This document shows positions 43,210 through 55,774 of a stretch of 64,000 nucleotides of DNA, one piece after another. The translations under genes and the position numbers were made by a program. Where the stretch lies: NCBI GenBank assembly GCA_034770075.1, contig JAVJAP010000035.1, positions 219,575 to 283,574 of the forward strand, written 5' to 3'. Within the stretch, counting starts at the first letter, position 1; each line of letters begins with the position of its first letter. The DNA comes from Aralia elata. Its lineage: Eukaryota > Streptophyta > Magnoliopsida > Apiales > Araliaceae. Under the pieces are notes generated by a model. That model made no database searches and had not been told where the DNA came from. It saw only the letters and a list, made by a program, of their open reading frames with translations.

Positions 43210-45016
43210 TGAAAGTAGTATGCACACAAACCAATCATATTTGATATGATGTAGCATATACTTTGTAATCTTATTCATTTATTAATAAAAGAATTGATTT
43301 TCTTAAAAGACATTTTATATTATCTACATAGTGCTGTTTTTATTAAATGTGATAAACCCATAGTTTTGAGCAATGCTTTTAGGATCATGATGGTGATCAT
43401 GCTAATGAGATATAAATTCTAGATAGCTCACAAACTAAAATCGTTCCTAATCGTTGGATTACTAAAGAGGGGATTAGTGAATCCAGATAGATTAATACAT
43501 ACGTTGCTTGCTCTTAGGAAGAGGATGATTGATCTCATAATCATCTGTGTGGAGACACTAAAGCAAGTATGTAGGTGCTTATTGGAGAATAAGTACACTA
43601 AACGTGGCTCGCTAAGGAATACCTAATAGAGTTTTACTCGTCTGTCAATAGTAATTTCTCTAGTGATAGTAGTACAAGTGATCCTTGGACTTGAGATCAT
43701 CATAGTATCTTGTGTATAATGAGTTATACTTTGACATATCCCTTAAGACCTTTAGGGTATATCAAAGGGTATGATTGGGTATAATAAGTTGTACATGGAG
43801 ATAGGTGAATGATCAACAAAGAATCTACCATGTCTAGTAAAAGATGTGAATGTCCTATGTGATTCGATAAATGACAACTCAGTAGTCCTTGGCCAAGGCA
43901 GAATGAAATTAGAAAGGAGTTTCTAATTTGCATTATTTAGAGTTGTGCATTTGGGAATCGAAATACATATAATTAAATAAAATAAGACTTGACAGTAAAT
44001 CCATGTCTTATATTTAATTGGGACATTGTATGGTAGAAGGATTGAATTGTACGGTAACTATTCACTAAAAGGTTCATTTGTGATTAATGTTGAAATCTAT
44101 ATTATCTGGAAAGTCGTTGATCGCTAAGGGGGCTTACCCTTATTGTAGAATAAATATTATTTATTTAAATGAATTAAATAGTTTAATTTATTTATTTAAA
44201 TAAAATTAGAATTGTTCTAATTGATTTATTCACAACCGGTTTAATATGGAGAACCTAAAGGGTCACACCGTAAAAGGAAAATATTTATTTAAGAAGTAAA
44301 TGGCATAATTGTAATAATAAGTTAAGTGTATTTAATTTAATCTATGGAGATAGAATAAATTAAATAGCTTAATATTTATTATTTAATATTTTAGAAATAT
44401 TAAATATAAATTAATAAGAGGAGTCTTATTATTATTATTATTATTATTACTATTATTTAATTTCTAATAGGGATTGAGAATTAATTAATAGAAGTACTCT
44501 CCCATGAATTCTTAATTGGATTAGGAGCATAATTAATTAAAGGAGTTTAATTATAATAGAAACCCTAATCCTAAATAGTTTAGGGAAGGGTTATTCATAC
44601 ATCTATAAATAAGAGGAGTCTTATCATAGATTAGGATTACATACTCTTGTATTAGATTGTGGAGAGTACTTGCAATTTCTATAGAGATAGAAATTAGGGT
44701 TTTGCATATACCCAACTTCTTGAATACCTATTCTTTCTTGGTGGATCACCTCTAGAGGCCAAACACTTGGGTGGCTAACGTTGATCAAAGGAAGGAATCT
44801 CATCCGTGAAATTTAAGGAGAACGCGAAGGACCCGAGGAAGCACGGTTCTACGAGGGTATAATTTCTTAATCTCTATCTCTTTCGTTAATTGATAATTAA
44901 ACACAAGGAAAGATCATGGTGATGGTTTGTATGAAAAATTTTAAAATCCGATTTATCACGCTTCCACTTTATTTATGTAATTTGATTGCATGCTTGCGTT
45001 ATATACAAACCTAACA
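43210..45016 (+). mobile_element. Solo LTR of the copia family, nested in its own relative
   Basis: 1807 bp from TGAAAGTAGTATGC to AACCTAACA, flanked by ATGGA (43205-43209 and 45017-45021). The copia fragments on both sides join in register when it is removed. It is complete at both ends and defines the family LTR. Simple (ATT)n sequence lies near 44427-44460. Confidence 0.93.
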
Positions 45017-45951
45017 ATGGATTTATCATAGATGATGATAATGAGGTACACATCATAGAAGATGATGATTCAGTTATATACGATGAGGCTAAGAGTTGTA
45101 GAAACTCAGAGAAATGACAGATGGCCATAAAATCCGAAATGGACTCTATATATAAATAACCAAGAAAGGACTTTGGTCAACCCTCCGGTAGACATAATGC
45201 CTAAAGGATGTATATGGATCTTTAAGAGAAAGATTGGAGCAAATGGCACGGTGGAGACCTATAAGACCAGACCTGTTTAAAAGGTTTCAAATAAAGTCAA
45301 GGAGTTGACTGTGATAAAAACCTTATTACCGGTAATTATGCTCAAGTCTATTTGGATTTTACTTGTGATTGCAGCTTATGATTACTTAATCTGGTAAATG
45401 GACATGGAGACGCCCTTCTTCAATAAGGACTTGAGGAGAATGTATGTATGATATAGCCAGAGAAATTTGTTTCAAAGGTTGAAGCAAATCGAGTATGCAA
45501 ACTACAACGATCCATTTATAAATTGAAGCAAGCTTCTCGAAGTTGGAACATCCGTTTTGATGAGACAATTAAAGGAGTTTAATTTTATCAAAAATGAGGA
45601 TGAACCAAGTGTGTACAAGAAGGTCAGTGGGAGCACAGTGACATTCCTAGTATTATATATTGATATACTACTGATAAGGAATGACATACCAGTGCTACAA
45701 ATAGTAAAGATAAAATTGTCTAAACATTCCTCCATGAATGACTTGGGAGCAACATCCTATAAATTGGGGATATAAATCTATATAGATTTAAAAGGATGCT
45801 CGGCTTGACCTAAGGAACGTATATTCATTCGATGCTAAAGGGGTTTAGCATGGCAAACTCCAAGAGATGTCTCATGTTGATGAGCCATAGAGTGTATCTC
45901 TCTAACAGAATGTCCCCAAAGACACCTAAATAGAGAGATCGCATGAGTAAC
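45017..45951 (+). pseudogene. Copia RT fragment, degenerate
   Basis: Aligns to about 18086-19015 of the first copia. Recognisable pieces include IKNEDEPSVYKKVSGS, FLVLYIDILLIRND (catalytic YVDD reduced to YIDI) and SKHSSMNDLGATSYKLGI. Many stops and indels. It ends with GTAAC (45947-45951), the target duplication of the gypsy element. Confidence 0.88.
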
Positions 45952-46970
45952 TGATAGACTCCACGGCACGCTTGCGTGAGATGGTCGTCGCCCGGATCGT
46001 CTCTAGCAAACTATTTTGAATGGAACTCTCTCGACACCGCAATCCAACGCCTATAAGGAGACGAGAACCTTGGTATAATCGATCAAGTAATGAATCTGTG
46101 TTAAATGGAACACCAACGACACCTAAACCCCGTGTTTATAGAGAAACGGGAACCTCGGTACAATCGACGATTGATGCGGTAGAAGACGCCACACACAACT
46201 ATGGCTTGTTGTATGATAAGTCAAATTGAATCTTAAAGAAAAACTAAGAACTTAGCTTAGAAATTCTTCAAAGAACCAAAAGTAGAGAATAGCTCTCAAA
46301 TAAAATAAACTCTGAATAATAATGAATTGTTGTTTTGAATTACAATCAAATGTCTATTTATACTAACTATGAAACCCTAGAATCCCTAAAGGAAATAACA
46401 ACTGATTTGAAATCAAAATTCTATCTTAAAATATCCTAATTACAATAGAATTATGAAAATATGCTGAAATTAAGGAAAGAAATCTGATCAAACGCGACTT
46501 GGAATCCGTGTTCAGTGCCTAGCGCTTTAGGCGCTAGGTTGCTTCTTGTTGCAGCGCTTTAGGCGCTATCCTGCAGTGTCTCCAGCATTTGGCTAGCGCT
46601 CTAGGCGCTGAAAATATAAAGGAATGAGCGCTTTAGGCACTAAGTTGCAAAATAGCCCACATTTGGGCAAGCGCTCTAGGCGCTTGAATCACAAAGCATT
46701 GAGCGCCTTCGGCGCTTGACCCAAACTTAGTTGAACTTTTGCCTCTTTTGCTTCTTGGCTTGGGTCCCTCACTTGTAGTACATTCACCAATTTAAGTCCC
46801 AACTCCAATGCCTTTGAACTCGCATCCTTATCATTCCAAACTTCTCGAATAAACCCATTAAGTCCTTCCTGAAGCGTTTTGCTCGTGATCTCGTCACTGG
46901 TCCAACTGGAACTTGCACCGGATCCGCTCCATAGCTCCCGCCCTTGTCCAAACTAAACATGTCCTCATCA
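45952..46970 (-). repeat. 3' LTR of the minus-strand gypsy element
   Basis: Direct copy of 51911-52930. It holds a cluster of AGCGCTTTAGGCGCT-type palindromic motifs at 46518-46720. The end nearest the internal region codes the C-terminal tail of pol on the minus strand. Confidence 0.93.
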
Positions 46971-47622
46971 TTCCTCTCCTCTTGAAAAGGATTTGTCCTC
47001 AAATCATCATCTACATCAAACGGACTAAGGTCAGAAACGTTAAATGATGCACTAACACTATACTCACCCGGTAAATCCAGTTTATAGGCATTGTCATTAA
47101 TGCGCTCAAGAACTTGAAATGGTCCATCTCCTCTAGGAAGCAATTTTGATCGTCATTGAACCAGAAATCTTTCTTTCCACAAGTGTAACCACACCCAATT
47201 TCTCGGTTCAAAAACAACTTGACGTTGACCCTTATTGGCCTGTTTTGCATATTGCTCCGTCCTCCTCTCAATGTTGAGACGCGTTTTCTCATGTATCTGC
47301 TTAACAAACTCAGCCTTTTGCTTTCCATCTAAGTTAGTAAACTCAGAAACAGGTAAAGGTAACAAATCCAACGGTGTTAAAGGATTAAAACCATACACAA
47401 CCTCAAATGGCGAAAAATTAGTAGCAGAATGAACAGATCGATTATAAGCAAACTCAACATGTGGTAAACATTCCTCCCAATGCTTAATATTCTTCTTAAC
47501 CCTTAACAACGCCGATAAAGTCCTATTTACAACTTCAGTTTAACCGTCAGTTTGTGGATGACAAGTAGTTAAAAATAACAGCTTAGTCCCTAACTTACAC
47601 CACAATGTCTTCCAAAAATAAC
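46784..47622 (-). pseudogene. Gypsy integrase C-terminal half and tail, broken
   Basis: Minus-strand continuation of pol after a one-base loss at 47623-47630. The frame reads (after a stop in DG*TEVV) LRVKKNIKHWEECLPHVEFAYNRS, FEVVYGFNPLTPLDLLPLP, then a TGA at about 47151, then LLPRGDGPFQVLERINDNAYKLDLPGEY, FNVSDLSPFD and DDLRTNPFQEE. Past the LTR border (46970) it runs on as VPVGPVTRSRAKRFR. A one-base deletion near 46828 relative to the other LTR then shifts it. The tail replaces a classical chromodomain; in CRM elements an equivalent region targets integration. Here that role is inference only. Confidence 0.88.
46971..46984 (-). other. Polypurine tract of the minus-strand gypsy element
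   Basis: TTCCTCTCCTCTTG on the plus strand is a purine-rich tract on the minus strand, directly against the 3' LTR. Confidence 0.7.
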
Positions 47623-49359
47623 TCAAAATTTAGTATCTCTATCTGAAACAATTGTTCTAGGCATGCCATGCAAACGCACAATTTCTCTAAAGAACAAATC
47701 GGCAATATGGGATGCATCATCAGTTTTGTGACATGGAATAAAATGTGTCATCTTAGAAAATCTATCCACGACCACAAATATAGAATCATGACCACGCTTA
47801 GACCTAGGTAAACCCAACACAAAATCCATAGATAAGTCAATCCAAGGTTCACTAGATATAGGCAATGGTGTATACAATCCATGAGGTTGAACACGAGACT
47901 TAACTTGTTTACACGTAATGCATTTATCACAAATTCTTTCTACATCTCGTTTCATATGAGGCCAATAAAAATGTTCTTTCAAAACAGATAAAGTCTTTTC
48001 AACACCAAAATGACCCATCAAACCTCCCCCATGTGACTCCCTACTCAACAACTCACGCAAAGAACATGCAGGTATACATAACTTATTTTTTCGAAACAGA
48101 AAACCATCAATTTTAAAGTATTTACCTACAACATTCTTCTCACATGATTTAAACTCTTCACAAAAATCAAGGTCACTAACATATAAGTCTTTGATTCGTT
48201 CAAAACCAAGCAATTTTGTATCAAGAGTATTTAATAACACGTACCTCCTCGAAAGAGCACCAGCAACAACATTCTCCTTACCCTGTTTGTACCGGATGAC
48301 ATATGGAAATGTCTCGATAAACTCCATCCACCTAGCATGCCGCTTGTTCAACTTGTGCTGCCCTTTCAAGTACTTCAAGGATTCATGATCGGTGTGAATC
48401 ACGAACTCTTTAGGCCAAAGGTAGTGTTGCCACGTTTCCAACGCTCGAACCAATGCATACATCTCCTTGTCATAAGTAGGATAGTTTAAAGCTGCCCCAC
48501 TTAACTTCTCGCTAAAATATGCCACTGGTTTCCCTTTCTGCATCAACACAGCTCCAATCCCTAAACCTGAAGCATCACACTCAATCTCAAAAGTCTTAGC
48601 AAAGTTAGGTAAAACAAGCAAAGGAGCGTTAGTCAATTTATCTTTAATCAATTTAAACGCCTTTTCCTGTTCTTCACCCCACTTAAAACCCACACTCTTT
48701 TTGATTACTTCCGTCAATGGTGTTGTGATGTCGCTGAAATTCTTCACAAAATGTCGGTAGAAACTAGCCAGTCCATGGAAACTATGAACTTGACTCACAT
48801 TTGTTGGACTCGGCCATTCTTGGATTGCACGTATTTTCTCCTCATCCACTTGAACTCCCTGTGAACTCACAACAAATCCAAGAAAAACAATTCTATCCGT
48901 ACAAAACGTATACTTATCCATGTTAGCAAATAACTTTTCCTTACGAAGTACATCTAAAACAGATTTTAAATGCAATGCATGTTCTCCCAAGTTTTTGCTA
49001 TAGATCAAGATGTCATCAAAGTACACAACCACAAATTTTCCAATGAACGGACGCAAGACATGGTTCATTAATCTCATGAAAGTACTAGGTACATTAGTTA
49101 AACCAAAAGGTAACACTAACCACTCATACAACCCATATTTTGTCTTGAAAGCCGTTTTCCATTCATCACCCTCATGCATATGAATTTGATGATACCCACT
49201 TTTTAAATCAATTTTTGAAAATACACAAGAACCATGCAATTCATCTAACATATCATCTAAACGTAGAATGGGATGTCGATACTTTACCGTAATATTATTT
49301 ACCGCTCGACAGTCAATGCACATGCGCCACTTCCCATCCTTTTTAGGCACTAAGATCAC
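47623..49359 (-). pseudogene. Gypsy RT, RNase H and integrase N-terminal part
   Basis: 578 open codons on the minus strand beginning in the RT (LVPKKDGKWRMCIDCRAVN, FSKIDLKSGYHQIHM, catalytic YFDDILIYSK). RNase H follows (FEIECDASGLGIGAVLMQ, IHTDHESLKYL). The integrase zinc domain and start of the core come next (CDKCITCKQVKS, MDFVLGLPRSKRGHDSIF, VSDRDTKF). It ends at a stop caused by loss of one T after SDRDTKF. Upstream, 49360-49501 shows a frameshift that separates it from gag-pro. The whole RT core is free of stops. Confidence 0.92.
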
Positions 49360-49501
49360 TGGAACTGCACATGGTCATGCTTTCCCTCACGAACCCCTTC
49401 TCCATGAGTTCGCCAACTTACTTTTGTAACTCCTTTGTTTCCTCGGGATTGCTCCGATAAGCTGGACGGTTAGGAATAGTCGCACCGGGTATGAAGTCAA
49501 T

Positions 49502-51496
49502 TTAATGCTCAATTCTCCGAATAGGTGGTAATCCTTGTGGAAGCTCCTCGGGAAATACATCTTTATAATCCTGCAAAAGAGATGACACAACACTAGGCAA
49601 AGAAGAATCGTTAGCATTAGTGTTCAAAAGCGCCTCCTTATACCGAAATATAATCATCGACTGTTTAGCATCTAAAGCTCGCCTCACATGGCTCTTTTTT
49701 GCATAGATATTTGTTTTTCGCTCCTCATCTTTTCTTTTCTCTCTTTCTTTTTCCCTCTTATTTTTCCCCTCAATATTCTTTTTCTCTTGATTTTTCTTTT
49801 CTTCACTCTCTTTTCTTGAAACAAAATCTTTCTGCAAGTGAATTTGATCCTCATGAACTTGCTTTGGCAACATAGGGCAAAGAGTAACCTTCCGTTGGTT
49901 GTGCACGAAAGAATACTCATTTGTAAAACCATCATGCTTCACACGCCTATCAAATTGCCATGCCCTCCCAAGTAATAAGTGACCTGCTTGCATTGGAACC
50001 ACATCACATAGAACTTCATCCATATAACGACCAATAGTAAATGGAACCAAAACTTGCTTTGTAACCCTTACATCTCCACTGCCATTGAGCCATTGCAAAC
50101 GGTACGGTTGGGGATGTCTTGATGTACTCAACCCTAACTTTTCAACCATGACGGTACTAGCCACATTCGTGCAACTTCCTCCATCTATTATCACGCAACA
50201 AACCTTTCCATTTACCAGACACCTAGTATGGAAAAGATTCTCCCGCTGCTCACCACTTTCTTCTTTCACCTGTGTACTAAGAGCTCTCCTCGTAACTAGA
50301 ATCTCCCCATATACAGCAACCTCTCTATCATCCACCTCCTCTAGTGGTGGCATAGAATCAGTGTCACTCTCTTTCCCTTCGGTCTCCACCTCACCATCAT
50401 CGCGAACAAGCATAGTTCTCCGATTTGGGCACTGGCTAGAAATATGACCTCTACCTTGACATTTAAAACATACAATGTCACGATTTCTGTTGGAAGAAAT
50501 CTCACTTTTAACTTGATTTCCCCGATTGGATGTCTCTTGTTTCGGCTCAATTTTTGGTTTGCCCATGAATGGCTTCTCCTCCCTTTTTGGTACATTGGAT
50601 TTCCATGAATTTGTAGTGGAAATTGAACGTGGATTACCTCTCCTCTTAAGCTGCCTCTCAATCCTAATGGCCATGTGTACTATATCCTCAAGCATCACAT
50701 AATGTTGTCTTTCTACCAAATCTGAGATCTCCCAATTTAAACCCGCTGCAAATCTAGCCATAGTCGCCTCGCGGTCCTCCACAACATTGGCTCGGGCCAT
50801 CATAACCTCCATATCTTTGTAGTAATCCTCCACGCTTCGACTACCCTGCTTAAGTGTTTGCAAATAACGATACAGCTCCTAGTGGTAGTGACTTGGTACA
50901 AACCTCTTCTTCATTACCGCTTTCATCTCTGCCCACGTTTCAATCGGATGCTCGTCACATCTCCTCCTACTAGTCTTCAACTGATCCCACCAAGTTACGG
51001 CATAGTCAGTAAATTCTGTAGCTGCCAACTGTACCTTTTTGCGCTCTGAATAGTTGTGGCACTCGAACACCCATTCTACCTTCTTTTTCCATTCCAAATA
51101 AGCCTCAGGATCACTCCTCCCTTGGAAAGATGGAATTTTTAATTTAATACTTCCCAAGTTATCATCTACCCGATTTCTTTCTTCTCTATTATCCCTATAC
51201 CTTCTATCCCTGGCCTCAAACCGCCGCCGAAAATTTGGGTCAAAATCCCCTTCGTAGGATTCCTCTCCGTTATCCCTATGCTCCTCTTTCCAATTCTTTT
51301 CCTCCTTTTGAGAACCCAAAATAATCTGTGAATGCTCCCTTTGAACACTCTCCATCCTCTCAAATCTATCCTCAAAACGTTCTAACTTCCGAATTACTTG
51401 TTGTAGAAGAACGTCTGTTTCCACCTTGGATTCCCCCTTTTGATCTTTTGTTGAAGATCCTTTGCCAAACAACCCCTTATCCTTCATACCAAACAT
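49502..51496 (-). pseudogene. Gypsy gag and protease, one internal stop
   Basis: I chose the ATG at 51496 (MFGMKDKGLFGKG); the open frame upstream runs into leader-like sequence. The gag core reads FQGRSDPEAYLEWKKKVEWVF, LAATEFTDYAVTWWDQL and MKKRFVPSHYH. A TAG at 50879-50881 follows, then the same frame continues (LKQGSRSVEDYYKDMEVMMARA, LEDIVHMAIRIERQLKRRG). One knuckle is canonical (CFKCQGRGHISSQC). Protease has IIDGGSCTNV, Asp-Gly-Gly rather than DSG, then LLLGRAWQFDRRVKHDGFTN. A Lys/Glu-rich linker precedes the RT entry VFPEELPQGLPPIRRIEH, which ends at TAA 49502-49504, probably from CAA. Confidence 0.9.
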
Positions 51497-51896
51497 GATT
51501 AGCTGCAAAATAAAGATTAGCAGAAAGAAATAAGTTTTCCTCACCACTCCCTTACGTGTTTTCGCTCGACAATAATGAATCTCTCGTATATGCACTCAAC
51601 TAGGCTTTTACCCTCGAATAATCTCACCACTATTGCCTTTTACCTCTAATTATTCTCTCTAATAGGTTCTTTTCGAATTTACCTAGCAAAACTCTCAGTT
51701 CTACTAATCAATTCAAAGTAACTTATCACGAACAATATAGTCGGTATGAATAGAAGTAGCAACAATCTCGACTACAGAATTCGAAACGAATTCTACGAAC
51801 AAATTGAAACAATTGAAATAATAAAATTTTCTATACTTTTTTTTTACTCATAAATTCAACGAAACAATAAAGATTGATACTTAGCTAGAAAACGTA

Positions 51897-51908
51897 GCTC
51901 TGATACCA
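51897..51908 (-). other. Primer binding site, initiator tRNA-Met type
   Basis: GCTCTGATACCA on the plus strand is the exact complement-strand form of TGGTATCAGAGC, two bases from the 5' LTR end at 51911. Confidence 0.9.
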
Positions 51909-51910
51909 AA

Positions 51911-52930
51911 TGATAGACTCCACGACACGCTTGCGTGAGATGGTCGTCGCCCGGATCGTTCCTAGCAAGCTATTTTGAATGGAACTCTCTCGACACCGCA
52001 ACCCAACGCCTATAAGGAGAGGAGAACCTTGGTATAACCGATCAAGTAATGAATCCGTGTTAAATGGAATACCAACGACACCTAAACCCCGTGTTTATAG
52101 AGAAACAGGAACCTCGGTACAATCGATGATTGATGCGGTAGAAGACGCCACACACAACTATGGCTTATTGTATGATAAGTCAAATTAAATCTTAAAGAAA
52201 AACTAAGAACTTAGCTTAGAAATTCTTCAAAGAACCAAAAGTAGAGAATAGCTCTCAAATAAAATAAACTCTGAATAATAATGAATTGTTGTTTTGAAGT
52301 ACAATCAAATGTCTATTTATACTAACTATGAAACCCTAGAATCCCTAAAAGAAATAACAACTGATTTGGAATCAAAATCCTATCTTAAAATATCCTAATT
52401 ACAATAGAATTATGAAAATATGCTGAAATTAAGGAAAGAAATCTGATCAAACGCGACTTGGAATCCGTGTTCAGTGCCTAGCGCTTTAGGCGCTAGGTTG
52501 CTTCTTGTTGCAGCGCTTTAGGCGCTATCCTCCAGTGTCTCCAGCATTTGGCTAGCGCTCTAGGCGTTGAAAATATAAAGGAATGAGGACTTTAGGCGTT
52601 GAGTTGCAAAATAGCCCACATTTGGGCAAGCGCTCTAGGCGCTTGAATCACAAAGCATTGAGCGCCTTAGGCGCTTGACCCAGACTTAGTTGAACTTTTG
52701 CCTCTTTTGCTTCTTGGCTTGGGTCCCTCACTTGTAGTACATTCACCAATTTAAGTCCCAACTCTAACGCCTTTGAACTCGCATCCTTATCATTCCAAAC
52801 TTCTCGAATAAACCCATTAAGTCCTTCCCTGAAGCGTTTTGCTCGTGATCTCGTCACTGGTCCAACTGGAACTTGCACCGGATCTGCTCCATAGCTCCCG
52901 CCCTTGTCCAAACTAAACATGTCATCATCA
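51911..52930 (-). repeat. 5' LTR of the minus-strand gypsy element
   Basis: 1020-bp direct copy of 45952-46970. It keeps the pol-tail reading frame open further than the 3' LTR does (SRAKRFREGLNGFIREVW continuing about 50 residues), showing that the 3' copy lost one base. Contains the same AGCGC/GGCGCT motif cluster at 52478-52678. Confidence 0.92.
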
Positions 52931-52935
52931 GTAAC

Positions 52936-53500
52936 TATCATGTATGCAATGAAATATACGAGACTTGATGTTAATCAGTCATATTCTGGAGAAGATCACT
53001 GTAAGACAGTGGAAAACATCCTAAAGTAATTAAGAAGAACTAATGATGTATCTATGATTAATGGTGGGTTTGAATTAAAACTAAAGGGCTATACAGACTC
53101 AAGTTTTTCAGACTAACTAAGACAATAGCAAATCCACTTTAAGGTATGTGTTACTTTAAACGATGGTGCATTGAATTAGAAAAGTTTCAAACAGCAAAGA
53201 GTTGTTGGTTTAGTGACAAAGACAAAGTATATAGCTGTAAATGAAGCTGCAAGTTGATTGTTTGGATGAAAAGTTCATCACAGAACTAGAAATAGTTCCT
53301 AAGTCTCATTTTGGATCCAAACATGTGTTGTGGCACTTTTATTTGATTAAAGAAATCATTGAAATATGAGAACTCATTATAGAGATAGTGGACTCTCAAG
53401 AACAACATTGCATATCCATTTACTGAAGCTTTATCCAACAGCAGGATGATCGTCATTTAGAGAAGAAGGGTATTAGATACCATGGCGATTGACTTTAGTG
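52936..53500 (+). pseudogene. Copia RNase H fragment of the second copia element
   Basis: Resumes the copia right after GTAAC. Aligns to 19040-19435 and then 22320-22531 of the first copia (KTVENILKYLRRTNDV and ATSKSHFGSKHVL-type stretches), with the site of the solo LTR seen in the first copia uninterrupted here. Numerous indels and stops. Confidence 0.85.
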
Positions 53501-55315
53501 CAAGTGGGAGATTGAAAGTGATATGCACACAAGCCAATCATATTTGATATGATGTAGCATATAATTTATAATCCTATTTTGTTTATTAATAAAAGAATTA
53601 ATTTATGAAAGGTATTTTCGTTATATACATGTTGCTATTATATTAAATGTGATAAACCCATAGTTTTGAGCAATGCTTTTAGAATCATGATGATAATCAT
53701 GCTAATGAGATCTAAATTCTTAGATAGCTCATAAACTAAAATCGTTCATAATCGGTAAATTACTAAAAAGGGGATTAGTGAATCAGGATAGATTAGTACA
53801 TATTTTGCTTGCTCTTATGAAGAGGATGATTGATCTCATAATTATTTGTGTAGAGACACTAAAGTAAGTATGTAGGTGCTTATTAGAGAATAAGTTCACT
53901 AAACATGACTCGTTAAAGGAATACCTAATGAAGTTTTACTCGCCTGTCAAAAGGAATTTCTTATGTGATAGTAGTACAAGTGATCCTTAGACTTGAGATC
54001 ATCATAGTATCTTGTGTGTGATGAGTTATACTTTGACATATTGTTTAATACCTTTAGGGTATAACATAGGGTATGCTTGGGTATAATAAGTTGTACATGG
54101 AGATAATGAATGGCCAACAAAGAATCTACCACTTCTAGTAAAAGAAGAGAAATGTGCTATGTGATTTGATTAATAACAACTCAGTAGTCTTTGGCTAAAA
54201 CAGAATGAAATTAGAAAGTGGTTTCTAATTTGCATTAATCAAAGTTGTGCATTTAAAGATCGAAATACATATAATTAAATAAAATAAGACTTGACAGTAA
54301 TTCCATATCTTATATTTAATTAGGACATTGTATGGTAGAAGGATTGAATTGTACGGTAACTATTCACTGAAAGGTTCTTTTATGATTAATGTTGAAATCT
54401 ATATTATCTGGAAAGTCATTGATCGCTAAGGGGGCTTACCCTTATTATAGAATAAATATTATTTATTTAAATTAATTAAATAGTTTAATTTATTTATTTA
54501 AATATGATTAGAATTGTTCTAATTAATTTATTCACAACCGGTTTAATATGGAGAACCTAAAGGGTCACACCGCAAAAGAAAAATATTTATTTAAGAAGTA
54601 AATGACATAATCGTAATAATATGTTAAGTATATTTAATTTATGCTATGATGATAGAATAAATTAAATAGCTTAATGTTTATTACTTAATATTTTGAAATA
54701 TTAAATATAAATTAATAAGAGGAGTTTTATTAATATTATTACTATTATTATTATTTAATTTCTAAATAGTTTAGGAATTAATTAATACAAGTACTCTCAT
54801 AAATTCCTAATTGGATTAAGAGTTTAATTAATTAAAAGGGTTTAATTAAAATAAAACCCTATTCCTAAATAGTTTAGAAGAGTTGCCTACATCTATAAAT
54901 AAGAGGAGTCTTATCTTGGATTGGGGTTACACATTCTTCCATTAGATTTGGAAGACTACTTACATATTCTCTAGAGAGAGAAAACTAGGGTTTTGCCAAA
55001 CACCCATCTTCTTAGATGAATATTATTCCTTGGTGGATCACCTCTAGAGGCCAAACACTTGGGTGATTTATATTGATCAAAAGAAGGAATCTAATCAGTG
55101 GGATTCAAGGAGAACGCGAAAGATTTGGAGTTAACTTGTACCTGAGAAAGCTTTGATCTATGAGGGTATAATTCTCTATCTTTCTTTGTTAATTAATAAT
55201 TTCGCATAAAGATCGATTCTGGTTATGATTTGTAAATTTTTAAATTCTGATTTACCATGCTTCCGCTGCTTATGTGCAATTTGATTATATGCTCATGGAT
55301 ATTACAAACCTAACA
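53501..55315 (+). repeat. Polypurine tract and 3' LTR of the second copia element
   Basis: CAAGTGGGAGAT (53501-53512) precedes the LTR, which runs from TGAAAGTGATATGC (53513) to AACCTAACA (55315), 1803 bp. It matches 43210-45016 over its full length with scattered substitutions and short indels. Confidence 0.92.
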
Positions 55316-55774
55316 TTTTCTCCACTCTTCAAGTCTCCGTCTTGATCTCCTTGTGTGCTTCTCTGAAACTCCAATCTTCAAACTCCAAATCCTTCTTTAA
55401 TCTCTGTGTATCCCCTTGTATGAATAACCTATTCCCTTTTATATATAAGTCCCTCCAAGTCAGCTTCAATTAGAATCCTAATCAGAGTAGTAATTGGCAT
55501 GAGAATTTCCAGCTCTGCAAAGACCCGCGCAACAAACCCTGACCCCCAATGCCCCAACGCTAGGTTTGTACTAGAGTACAGCGCCCCGGCGCTGGTGAGC
55601 TAGCTAGAAATTACGAATTTGCCTTTAATGATGCCAAACATTCTGTTTTGCCCATGATTTACCCTAACCTGCAAAATAACAACTAAACAAGTAAAAATAT
55701 CCTAAAATACTCAAAAACTAGCAATATATCAAGTCTAAAAATACCTAATTCATGGGTATATTACCCACTCATCA
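55316..55774 (-). repeat. Partial LTR of a related non-coding element
   Basis: Its right border reads ACCCACTCATCA, the same end type as the LTRs at 56225-57777 and 59111-60643, preceded by a similar CTAAAAATACCTAATT stretch. The rest is only loosely similar, so it is a related family. The left side is cut by the copia LTR end at 55315. GC-rich GCGCCCCGGCGCT lies near 55581-55593. Confidence 0.6.

Larger units (their letters stand above)
45952..52930 (-). mobile_element. Ty3/gypsy chromovirus-like element, minus strand, 7 kb
   Basis: 6979 bp flanked by GTAAC (45947-45951 and 52931-52935). LTRs are 45952-46970 (3') and 51911-52930 (5'), about 1020 bp each, starting TGATAGACTCC and ending CATCATCA on the plus strand. 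An initiator tRNA-Met primer site and a polypurine tract adjoin them. Gag-pro, RT, RNase H and integrase are all present but interrupted by stops and frameshifts. LTRs differ at about 30 positions by eye (near 3%), so it is older than the Tekay-like element. Gag type, DGG protease and a pol frame extending into the 3' LTR suggest the CRM-like group, but Reina- or Galadriel-type is not excluded. Confidence 0.93.
41477..55315 (+). mobile_element. Second copia element of the same LTR family, highly decayed and nested
   Basis: A 5' LTR (41477-42978, truncated) and full 3' LTR (53513-55315) enclose scattered copia pieces: integrase C-terminus, RT, and RNase H. Gag, protease and most of integrase are missing. 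Two later insertions split it: a solo LTR of the same family (43210-45016) and a Ty3/gypsy element (45952-52930). Flanks TAAAC and TTTTC do not match, so no target duplication survives. The coding pieces carry many stops and frameshifts, making this the older of the two copia copies. Confidence 0.85.

Noticed and set aside
49684..50661. Overlapping ORFs in other frames of the gypsy gag-pro region
   Set aside because: Shadows of the coding frame with its Lys/Glu-rich linker.
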